DNA of 64,000 bases from Hydractinia symbiolongicarpus (lineage: Eukaryota; Cnidaria; Hydrozoa; Anthoathecata; Hydractiniidae): positions 19,384,001 through 19,448,000 of the forward strand of contig NC_079888.1 of assembly GCF_029227915.1 (NCBI RefSeq), in the 5' to 3' direction. Below are positions 1-11,100 of this stretch, piece by piece. The position numbers and the translations under genes were made by a program. Position 1 is the stretch's first letter; every line of letters begins with the position of its first letter. Below the pieces are notes generated by a model. The model ran no database searches and had not been told where the DNA came from. It saw only the letters and a list, made by a program, of their open reading frames with translations.

Positions 1-1060
1 GGGGTAACCATTTTTCTGGAAGTTGATAGGAAATATTATTATGAGCCTTTCTGTCAATACTATTTGTTGTTTCTTTTACTTTTCTTGCTGTCCAACCGGG
101 CTCTTGGCCTATTTGATTATTTTATTAATCCAGTCAATAATATGATAATTCTTCCAGCTATGATGTGTATCTGCGTTGCATACAATTCTTTTGTGCTTTT
201 GCACACATTGTTTGAACATTCCTTTCATTTCACCAACATAAACAGCATTCCATAGACAATATTACATTGTTTCTGTAGACATACATAGTTTTTAGGTAGA
301 ACACTGGCTTTATTTTATGATCTTTTAATACAAGACAATGTTAACTTGACTCTGGTATATTGGCACACACACATATAACTACTTGTTCATCTTCTGCATC
401 TTGCCGATCAATGTTCTTATCAGTTCTGTTTCTGATTTTCCTCTTTAACCTTTTTAATGGCTAAAAGGAAAATCAATTTGCAAGTAAGGTGTTGCAAGTG
501 TTGTTAATATAAGATAACTCTTTTTTAGTCATTTTTTCTAGTGACTAAATTAAACTGTACAGTGAAGTAACATAAAATGATACCACTCATCCTTGATCTG
601 TACTTTTTAGATAAATTCAGAATTCTTTGCAGTAATAATCTTTGTGTAATTACTAAGAAAGGAAGCTAGATATTTCAATAAATTAGACAAAGGAGACCCT
701 GTTTACAAAACAATTGGGGCATTGGAATTCCCGTGTATTTTAGGAAGACCGTAGAATCAAGGCGGTGGAGTGTCTGAAGGTCTAAGTTTAAAAAAACAAT
801 CTATCATAAATGCTATTATAATTATTTAAACTTAGATGTTCCTTGTGTGACGCTTGATAGCTTCTATTGGATTTTGTTTGAGGGGTGCTTATGGACCGTT
901 TTTTATGTGGTCACACCATTTATCAAGATAATCCTTCTTGACTAATTTGACTGTTGTTTGCCCTTTATTTGCTGGTAAGATCATATTATCATTATCCTTT
1001 CTTATTATAGACAGAGTAATGCATTCCTGTTTCATCATGTTGTCCTATGGGATTTTTCAT
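1..1060 (-). mobile_element. Penelope-like retroelement remnant (RT N-terminal part and GIY-YIG pieces)
   Basis: Minus-strand translation gives separate, frame-shifted pieces in the order expected for a Penelope-like element. At about 918-990 there is ILPANKGQTTVKLVKKDYL, resembling the conserved segment before the reverse transcriptase. At 711-751 there is GLPKIHGNSNAPIVL followed by TGSPLSNLLKYLA, matching the early RT motif. At about 130-250 there is AVYVGEMKG followed by KHKRIV and HHSWKNYHIIDW, matching the GIY-YIG endonuclease region. Stops and frame changes lie between the pieces and the catalytic RT centre is missing, so the copy is dead. The element may continue beyond the left edge of the window. 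Identification rests on recognised motifs, not on alignment. Confidence 0.7.
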
Positions 1061-1550
1061 TTTGTAGAGTCAGCCTAATTTTAGCATGGAAAGTGTCTGC
1101 TTCCTCCTTTTACAGTACTTCAATAGCCTGTCCGCACTTACAACAAATTCTTTAGTTGGTAAACTTGTTGTAGTTGACAATAATTCATTCCTTTTGATAG
1201 AACACTGTTCTCTTTTTCCGAAAGTTGTTTGAAAGGAAAGTTCATAACCCACTTCGATGTATCAATGGAAGTAGTTTCTCACCTCAGCCGACATAATGCT
1301 GTTTAATAAATGCTGTTAAATATTAAACTAGCTTGTTCATGACACGATAATATCGTTATTATTTAATAACAGTGACTGAACAGATAAGTGGTAATATTTT
1401 TAAAATAACGTAAGCTGTTGTTTATATCATAAATTTGTAAGAAAAATAGAGCTTCCTCTGCATTTAAAAACTTTATTAGTTAGCACCATGTAAAAAATTC
1501 TGTGGCATCTTTAAAATAAATAGTTTTCAAACCAAGATAATCCCGTGTTA
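1061..1550. other. Non-coding stretch, nothing recognised
   Basis: AT-rich sequence between the Penelope-like remnant and the inverted-repeat transposon. Short reading frames here show no domain-like composition or splice context. Confidence 0.4.
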
Positions 1551-3122
1551 GGGGTCGTCTACAAATTTCGTATGATATTTTATACGAATATATACGAATT
1601 TAATTGCTTTTAATTCGTATAAAAATCGTATACAATTCGTATAGTGTTAAATAGTTATACGATTTTTAAAAAATCTAATACGAATTTTATACGATTTTCA
1701 TACGAATTGTCATACGAATTATATTCTCTTTTATACGATTTTCATGCGAATTGTCATACGAATTATATTCTCTTTCATACGATTTTCATACGAATTGTCA
1801 TACGAATTATATTCTCTTTTATACGAATTGTCATTCGAATTATATTCTTTTATACGAATTTTCATACGAATTATATTTCGTTTTTAAACTTTTAAAATGC
1901 GATCTAAAAAAACATTTCTATCGCCGTGTTTCGTTTTTCAACTTTTGAAAATGCGATCTAAAAAAACATTTCTATCGCCGTGTTTCGTTTTTCAACTTTT
2001 GAAAATGCGATCTAAAAAAACATTTCTATCGCCGTTTTTCGTTTTTCAACTTTTGAAAATGCGATCTAAAAAAACATTTCTATCACCGTTTTTCGTTTTT
2101 CAACTTTTAACATGCGATCTAAAAAAACATTTCTATCGCCGCTTTTCGTTTTTAAACTTTTAACATGCGATCTAAAAAAACATTTCTATCGCCGTTTTTC
2201 GTTTTTAAACTTTTAAAATGCGATCTAAAAAAACATTTCTATCGCCGTTTTTCGTTTTTAAACTTTTAACATGCGATCTAAAAAAACATTTCTATCGCCG
2301 TTTTTCGTTTTTCAATTTTTGAAATGCGATCTAAAAAAACATTTCTATCGCCGTTTTTCGTTTTTAAACTTTTAACATGCGATCTAAAAAAACATTTCTA
2401 TCGCCGTTTTTCGTTTTTAAACTTTTAAAATGCGATCTAAAAAAACATTTCTATCGCCGTTTTTCGTTTTTAAACTTTTAAAATGCGATCTAAAAAAACA
2501 TTTCTATCGCCGTTTTTCGTTTTTCAACTTTTAACATGCGACCAAAAAAAACATTTCTATCGCCGTTTTTCGTTTTTTAACTTTTAACATGCGATCTAAA
2601 AAACCTTTTTATCGCCGTTTTTCGTTTTTCAACTTTTAACATGCGATCTAAAAAAACATTTCTATCGCCGTTTTTCGTTTTTCAACTTTTGAAAATGCGA
2701 TCTAAAAAAACATTTCTATCGCCGTTTTTAGTTTTTAAACTTTTAAAATGCGATCTAAAAAATATTTTATTTTGAAACTCATATACGAATTTCATACAAT
2801 GTCAAACGATTTTCTTTTTTTTAAAACCATACGCATCTAATTAAAATCTCATACGAATTTTTTGTTAATCTCGTACGAATTTAACTCATACGAATTTAAT
2901 TTAAAACTCATACGAATTTAATTTAAAACTTATACGAATTTAATTTAAAACTCATACGAATTTAATTTAAAACTCATACGAATTTAATTTAAAACTCATA
3001 CGAATTTTATACGAATTTAGAAAAATTTCATACGAATTTAATTACTGTATGGCAAAAGAAAATTCGTATAGCATATACGAATTTTTTTGATACGAATTGC
3101 TACGAATTTTGTAGATGACCCC
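1551..3122. mobile_element. Non-autonomous DNA transposon with TTA target duplication (PIF/Harbinger-like MITE)
   Basis: The left end begins GGGGTCGTCTACAAA at 1551. The right end is its inverted counterpart, finishing GTAGATGACCCC at 3122, with one mismatch within the first 15 bases. Direct TTA repeats flank both ends (1548-1550 and 3123-3125), the three-base TWA duplication typical of the PIF/Harbinger superfamily. The interior has no transposase. It holds many copies of ATACGAAT-type palindromic words on both sides of a large minisatellite, and a 22-bp repeat (CTCATACGAATTTAATTTAA...) at about 2880-3010. Superfamily assignment is an inference from the target duplication and termini. Confidence 0.75.
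1885..2760. repeat. ~53-bp minisatellite, about 16 units
   Basis: Head-to-tail units of 52-54 bp, each containing the words ATGCGATCTAAAAAAACATT and TCTATCGCCGTTTTTCGTTT, with a few substitutions between units. Four successive units are 54 bp and therefore produce a repetitive apparent reading frame on the plus strand. That frame is a by-product of the repeat, not a gene. Confidence 0.9.
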
Positions 3123-3142
3123 TTAGTGATGCAAGTGTTTAA

Positions 3143-4668
3143 AGGGGCACTCCAGTGAAAAAAAATTGAAAAAATGTTAACCAAAACATAAATATTTCAA
3201 AATAAACCTTTTACAACCGTTAAAAATCTTTATTTATACCTCAATCGGGTTGTAAACATCTTTAATTTCAAATAAATTTGCAAGGTCGCGTAAAGTTGAG
3301 AGGACTAGGCCCGCATAGATAAGCATACGTCACATCGTGCAGGAAGTTCGTGGGCTCAGCACACCTTTTAAAAGTTTTTTTACTTGCTGTTTACATTGTT
3401 CGTTGATAAGATGTCTTGTAATAATGACGAAGATTATAACTCGGAAAACTTAGAATCAGATAATTCTTTTTATGAAAAAGACTTTACAAAGCTACAGCCA
3501 TACGACTGCGAACCTCTTGTGTCTCACAATGGAGAAATTAATAATGATGCAAAGTGACGGCTCAAAGCAACGTTCTTCGCAAAATATTTTCCTTTTAAAG
3601 AATTAAAAATATATTTAATCGCCTTTTTTTACATTCTTTTCGTCAAAAAACTTTATCATTTGCTTTAGTAAAAAATCTTTAATATATTTTTATTTCACAG
3701 TTCAGCAATATCATTTCTCCATACGTGCTTTTTTGCGCCCAAATGCAAACAAATTTTATGTAACATTGAAACTTTCACCGTGATGGAGGACCATTGAAAT
3801 GCGTGATCGAAAGATCGAATAATATTTGTGTCGTGATAAGTTGGTAAAACGGGGGTATTAATATTGTATAACTAAAAATTATTCATATGGTAGGTCATAA
3901 ATGCGTTGCAGAAGCTACTTATTTATATGTGGTTGTTTTGACAAAGCTGTTTTAGAAACTGCATTTCAGCATTACATGCAGCCTTAAACAGTAACAAGGA
4001 TGGAAGAAAATGGGCACATTTACCCCCTGGCAGGTCCTTCCATCAAAAAAGCTTCTTTTTTGAAAAACAAAGAATAGAAACTTGAGCGCTATGAAAGATA
4101 CATGTGTAACTAGAAAACTTTTTTGTCAGTGTTTGTATTGGAAATTAGTATAATGTGTTTTTATTTAATATAAAAATGTACAAAACGTTATTTGCTTGTG
4201 TTCTGTGGATACAAGTACAAATAATGAAATGAGAAGAAATGAGAAAAATTGATCGCATTCATTAGTTAAAATGGCATGGTAGACGGGATTCAGGGAAAAC
4301 TGACTTCTTTACACTTCTCTGATCGATTGGTACATCGAAACGCAGAGAAACTCACCATTTTTTATAGATTTGCATGTTAATCACAGACAAAAAGCGATGT
4401 AAATGTAAGCTATAAGTCTTAACATGAACATTCTCTGCACTCGCTTAAACTTTCTGCACAATGTGATGTCATTATTTATAATCGGGTCCAGTCCTAAATG
4501 AAATCGCGCATGTCTGTTTTTTTATGAGGAAAAAATTGAATATGCGAAAGCTAGTACAACAATTTTAAATAAGAAAAACAAGTGAAGTAAGTTTTTTTTG
4601 ATTTCTTATGCTTTTCTGAGTACGTATAAAACAAAAAAGAAAAAGTTGATTTTTACTGGAGTTCCCCT
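3143..4668. mobile_element. Inverted-repeat DNA transposon flanked by TTAA
   Basis: The left terminus AGGGGCACTCCAGTG (3143 on) is the near-perfect inverse of the right terminus ACTGGAGTTCCCCT (ending 4668). TTAA lies immediately outside both ends (3139-3142 and 4669-4672). TTAA target sites are used by the piggyBac and Kolobok superfamilies; the short G-rich terminus leans towards Kolobok, but this is not proven. The 1.5-kb interior has only a 48-codon ORF near the left end, so the copy is non-autonomous. It lies 20 bp from the TTA-flanked element. Confidence 0.7.
3411..3557 (+). pseudogene. Short ORF inside the TTAA element
   Basis: A 48-codon frame starts at the ATG at 3411 and stops with TGA at 3555-3557. 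The product is acidic at first and then reads KLQPYDCEPLV. It could be the N-terminal exon of a transposon-borne or captured gene whose remaining exons were lost. I can name no family with confidence. The following sequence to 4650 contains no long frame. Confidence 0.35.
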
Positions 4669-4804
4669 TTAACTTTGTCAAAAGTTTTACTAAGATCGTT
4701 GATACAGAAATTTATGAGTTTCCAAGTAATACATCATTGGCACTGGACAACTCTTTCAAGGTTTTTTGAAGTTCCTGGATTAAATGTCAACTTAGAACAA
4801 AAAA

Positions 4805-5120
4805 CACCATGTGTAAAAGTATAATATTTTCAGAGCGTAGATCCAGGATCCATGCTAAATATTTTCCACCATGTGTAAAAGTATAATATTTTCATAGCAT
4901 AGATCCAGGATTCATGCTAAATGTTCTCCACCATGTGTAAAAGTATAATATTTTCAGAGCGTAGATCCAGGATCCATGCTAAATGTTCTCCACCATGTGT
5001 AAAAAGTATAATATTTTCAGAGCATAGATCCAGGATCCATGCTAAATGTTCTCCACCATGTGTAAAAAGTATAATATTTTCAGAGGATAGATCCAGAATC
5101 TATGCTAAATGTTCTCCATC
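4805..5120. repeat. ~62-bp tandem repeat, about five units
   Basis: Each unit contains CACCATGTGTAAAAGTATAA, TTTTCAGAGC and AGATCCAGGATCCATGCTAA. Units differ by single bases or one added A. The array ends less than 40 bp before the first recognised ZC3HC1 exon. The apparent ORF across it is a repeat artefact. Confidence 0.9.
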
Positions 5121-5157
5121 ATGCAATTTCGTACATGATATTAATTTTTATTTGTAG

Positions 5158-8100
5158 TGCTGACAATATTTCATGCAACCCACGAAGTCGAGACTCGTTC
5201 CTGGAGAGAGTGAAAACATTCACAGTAAGTAATTTTAATTAATAAGGAAAACTAAGAACAGTGGAGATACTTTTTTTATGAAAAAATAACACTTTAGTAT
5301 TGCCAATATTCTGTTTACTTCTAACCTATATAAATGCATCTCACGTAACATTATGCACCTTAGAAAATTCTATCTTTGTGTAATAATCTGTAAACATGTG
5401 ACTTTATTTTGTATGTAATTCTGTTATGCAAAACATGATGGTTACTGTAAAAACCACTAAAAAAATTTATCCATGTGATTGAGTGTGTGCTTTTTGTGTG
5501 AGTTAAATAAAAGTTACAGCTTCTAGCTTATTACAAGATGGTGTGGTGTGGAGCAGAAAATAATCCTATATTTTTATATTTTTATGGTGTAACAGAAAGG
5601 GTAGCATCTATCAGTACATTTATAACTAACTGTTTGGGTATTAAAGATTGTTTTTTAAAAATTTGTTTCCACGCAATCACCATTTTAACACAAGACTCGC
5701 ATTTAACTGGTAAAGCTTTTCCCGTGCTAGAGATAAATGGTATACTTAAAGTGGTAAAAATTCAATGAAGAGCATTTTTAGCTACGTTTTTACTGAGAGA
5801 AATCACAAGTTTAAAAAATTAAATTTTGCTGACATAATGCGGAAACAAAGAAATCGAAAACATCTTATGCAATAGTAATCAAAAAAAATTCTTAGGGGAA
5901 AGGGTTTTTGTCAACACGGCAGTTGTGTGATATACGTTACTTTGTTGTTAAATTTGAAAGGTATACTTTGTATTGCATTTAGTCAACGAATTGGGCTGCA
6001 AAACCATTTGAATTATCTCCACTGCGATGTGCACAATATGGTTGGTGCAACGACCATCCTGATCAGTTACGTTGTGTAACATGCAATGCAAAGATATATG
6101 CTGGATTTCCTGATGATTGGGATTCTTCTGCGTGTAAGTGGGTTGTTGTTTTTTAGGGCCAAATGTATAGTTAAAGTAGGTCCCAATTAAGATTTGTTGA
6201 GAAATCATTTTATGTTAAATGTTCGTGAAGAAGATATTAAATTGTTTAAAGGGGGCTTGCAATTCACTTAAAATAAACACTTCCAAAATAAATTTTCTTT
6301 GATGTGTCACTCCCTTTTTCAATAAATAATCAGCTTCAATATTTTATGAGATCATAACTTCTTGGAGCTTACCATTGGAACCATCAGAAGTTTAAAAAGG
6401 TTCAACTGTGACGATAACAATTTTAATTAAACTGAAAATTTACATGCATGCTATTATCCAGCCATTTTCAATCCACAGATACAAGAAAGCAAGGAAATCT
6501 ATTGCATACTTTTTCATTTTTCACTTTTTGTGTACAGTGCTGTAGCCTTTTGTTTAATGTAAATGGTTAATGATTAAGAACATAGAGGTACTTTTCGAAT
6601 GTTTGATGTTGACTTACAAGTTGTGCTTCAATCATTTTTCCTTAGATGCTGAAATTTGCACGAAACTGCAGAATGAACTTCAGATAGGCCATGAAAAGCT
6701 TTGTCCATGGCCCCAAAATCCTTGCCCGCCATCCTTTTTATCATTGCCTTCACATTCTGTAGAGCAATGGAAGCAAATTGTGAAAGGAGCTTTCAATAAC
6801 CTTGTTGAATTGAGGAGTTACCTACCAGAATTAAATGAAGACGAGATAGCTTCTATGGTAAGAAGAATCAAACTTCTGTTATATTCCACTTGTACCGTGT
6901 TTACTCTATTATTCCTGCTGCGGGATTGTAGTGGAAACCTTAAGCAAGTTGACTAGACAGGCGGTAATGTTAGAGAGGCGGGAATGTTTGAGAGGCGGGA
7001 ATGTTAGAGAGGTAATATTAAAGTGGCGCGATTATTTTTTTAAAGCATTGAAATTGGCTTAGTATTATTTTCAACGAAAGAATTCTGCAAGTTTTTAAAA
7101 AAGTCACATATTTATGATGCGTTAAAATCGTAAAAACACAAATTTAAGACCATCTGCTTCATAACAGATGCAAGTTGTTCTAACTATGCAATAGAGGTTG
7201 TTGTAGTAAAATGCTACTTTACATCACTATGCGGCGGAAATATTAAAGAGCGTAGATGCAGTACAGAATCAATAAAAATTATACAGCAATCCTACGTTTG
7301 GGTTTATTGCAGAGGCGGCATAATTTTTTATACCCGTGCCAAAAAAGGGCTGTGTTACTAGATAGGTAGTATTAAGGCAGTAATAAAGAGTAAAGACGGT
7401 ATGTGACTGCCTATTATTCGGAAGATTATTCACCTTTAAACACCGTATTGCGATATTGTGGCATTTGTTAGATTGAATAAAATTCTTCATATATATTTTT
7501 ACAGAGAAATATTGAAGGGAATAAATGCAATTTTTTTATGTAAAATAGCCAAGCATGTATGCTAAAATCTATATATCCTATTGTTGCACTAAAACTAAAA
7601 TGTAGACATAGTTACCTCCTTTGCTTTTGTTGAGTAAAATTATTGTGGTATAATTTCCTAATAACCTGAACGAAGCAGACACAGATGAACTAGATAAATA
7701 TACTAAAAGTTACTTATTTATTGGATTTGATTCTAGAAAGTACTTAATAACAGCTGTATTGAAGAATTGTTATCAAATATTTTTAAATATGGTGGAGATC
7801 ATGATGACGAGGCGTTGCAAGGAAAGGTGGCATGTATTTTAGCTGTTACCGGATGGACGGCGAGGTACATGGTTTTTGTTTATAAGCATGACATCAGTTT
7901 TTGTGTTGTTTTTTTTTTGTGAACAGTTTTTATTTTTATTTTTTATGTCTGAATTAACCAGTATGTAGTGATATTTAAATTGTAATTACTGATTTTCAAA
8001 ACTCAAATGCAATATGTTTCTTTCAAATAAGCATATTTTGAGCCTGATCATGTGTTTTTTATAAGCATGTTTCAATAAAACTTTTTGTAAGCATCCTTAA

Positions 8101-11100
8101 GCCTCATTTTGAAATTTAAATTGCTTTTGAAAAAAAATACATAAAACGCGGGTTGGATTGATTTTTTAATATTGCCGAAAAAACAGTTGCTTAGAAAGCG
8201 GTTTTGTATATTTTCTATTTTTTTGCTAAAACCAAATTAAAAAGGTTCGTGTACCAGCGGGGTGAAGTTTTTCTTCAATGCGGCTGCAAGAAAGAGTGGT
8301 ATAGTTCGTTTTCAGAATGATTTATCTTGAATAGAATCAATGTCATTGAATTAACATTGAACACGTGAAAGTATACAATGATTCATTAGTTATTAATCAT
8401 CCTTTTTGCTTAAGTAGCTCAAATGTATTTTGTTTTCATTGACGTGACGCATTACGTGACGTTCATGTGGACCAGCATGGTTTATTTCTTGATGAGGTGT
8501 GTTATGTATTAGTTGTCATTTCTTAGCATGCCGATCGTCGAGGATCCTTCTTTGACTTGCACCACATGTGGAATGGAAGTTGGTCTTTGGAACTACAAAT
8601 CCCTGTCACACCGATCGCAACAGAAGCGACATAAGCATGTCGCCGAAAGCATTGGTGCCATTTCACAACAATCCCTTGGCGATTACCCGGATGTTATGTC
8701 TTCTAGTGTTTCAGTAAAATCCGAGAAATCCGAAAACAGTGCACACTCTGGTAGCATGACGCATGAATTGTCGAAGCTAGCTACGAGCAGCGATTCACTC
8801 GCGCAGTCAGACTTGCTGAAGCCTGCTGGATCACAAGAATCGCTGATAAATCTCCGTGTATCTGACTCGAAAAACATGGTCGTGGACTCGATTGACAATC
8901 AAGAAGTGGACGATCTGAGTCAAGATGATAATAAACATCAAAACAAATCGTTGTTTTCAGAACCTCGATTGCCTCATGCTACTCCACCGGAGTTGATGAA
9001 AGAGTTATTATTAAGCACAGCGCCAGGAAGCGGTCGAAGTCACTCGATATACAGTGATTCCATATTTAGTGAGGTTGGTTCCGAATGTTTTGAAAAAAGA
9101 CTCGAAGACACGAATGATCGAGACATTGGTAAGTAAGATCTTGTTTGTATAAGTAAGGCCTTACCTGTCCTTTATATGCTGCATTTTGTAAGTTCAGACT
9201 GTGTTCCTATTTAGTGTAGAGACAAAAAGTAGAACTATGTTATTATTGAGACTAATCGTTATCCCGTGGTTTGTCCTTAGATTTTTTTCGTTGTACGTAT
9301 TTTCCGCATAGCTATTTCGTGCTTCCGCAGCACAAAGTGGCGATCGGCTACCATTTTGAACAAAGTACGGCTATTATAGAGATGTAAACAAGGGACGGCT
9401 ATTATAGAGATGTAAATAAGGGACAGGTATTATAGAGATGTAAACATGGGACGGCTATTATAGAGATGCAAACAAGGGACGGATATTATAGATATGTAAA
9501 TAAGGGACAGGTATTATAGAGATGTAAACAAGGGACGGCTATTATAGAGATGGAAACAAGGGACAGCTATTATAAAGATGCAAACAAGGTACTATAAATA
9601 AAGACTAAGCGTTATTTTTGGCTCGTTTTGGTTACTGTTTGTATTTTTGCTAATAAGTTTTGCGTAAAGGGGCTACGAAACAGCTGTTAGTTTTCGACTT
9701 TACACGACAGTGGAACTAATAGCGGTGTAAAGTTTATGATCACTAAGGACGAAAAAAACATCTTAAATTATCTCAAATATTATATTGGGTATCCAAATAT
9801 AACTGAAAAATAACAGAAAACTGAAGGAAAAATTTTCTTTTTTTAGAAAATAAAAGTAGAAAAATAGCAAATTTATCATAAAAAATTAATTATTTATAAA
9901 CAGGTTGTCTAGACGTCTATGTGGTTCTAAAGTGTGTATAATTTCTTACACATTGACCTTTTGAGTGGTCCGTTTATTGCACGCTATTCTTCAGAATTTG
10001 CGGGGATTGAGCTTATTGAATCGTTTTGTAGCCCCTCTAACGAAGTTAAAAGAGTTTTTAATTTTGACTTTTGAATGACACTCTACTTGTCCGGATATAT
10101 TCCACCAACTTCTTTAGGCGCCAAATAACCAAAAGAAAGAGCTATGCCTTTTTGTTTCAAAATATTTTTAAGAAGAAATACACAGGGTATAAAATAAAAA
10201 ATAATTTTTTCCTTTAATAAGTTTGTTTTTAAGAGAAAAATTTTGTGTATGATTGTGTACCACAACAAGTATGTTTCAAGGTCTAATGTAAAATAAAAAA
10301 AAACATTTTTCTGCATGGATTTTAGATATTTTACCGGTTTAGTTCTGTAAAAAAACTTATTGTTCAACATTTGTCTTTTTTTTTTGTAAAACAATTTCTT
10401 GGCGATTTTGCTTTAAAAATGTGCATTTTTGTGGAACCTAACTTAGTCACATTTCCACCATGTTTACGACTGTCTCACTAGATTTAAGGCTAGCGTAAAC
10501 ATGGTGCCAATCAGTTTTCGCGCTACTTTAAGCTACTACAAACTACTTTAAACTACTACAAACTACTTGAAACTACTACAAGCTACTACAAACTACTTGA
10601 AACTGCTACAAACTACTTGAAACTACTACAAACTACTTGAAACTGCTACAAACTACACCATGTTGTACATCCATTGTTGTTTACTACCTTTTCAATTATT
10701 AGCAGCATGATAACAATTTTTGTTTGTTTGCAAAATGTTAAAAAGATGATGGAAATAGTATCACAGTGCAACAACATACGCCTCAACATGCCCCTCGTAA
10801 TCTTATCAACTTTTTTTTGTAGAATACGATAAAGCAATTTCGGAGAATCCACCAACCAGTCACCCGAACCACGTGCAACAACAATGGATGAAAGAATTAT
10901 TGTTCATGACAGCCGAAACAAAATCACCTTCTGTTAACGAGTCGATTATCAGTGAGATCGGCTCCGTGTCTTTCGACCGTCGCCTAGACAACAGTTCTGT
11001 TATTAATTCACCACGCTCCATGACGCCTGTTCATCGCGTGGACGGTCTGGAAGATGGCGAACCAGTCAGAACAAAACGCATGCGCTTTCAGGTATGTCTC

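Noticed and set aside
1644-2163. Repetitive frames with MRSKKTF and YELY units
   Set aside because: Products of the minisatellite and of ATACGAAT words inside a MITE; frame is lost as soon as unit length is not a multiple of three.
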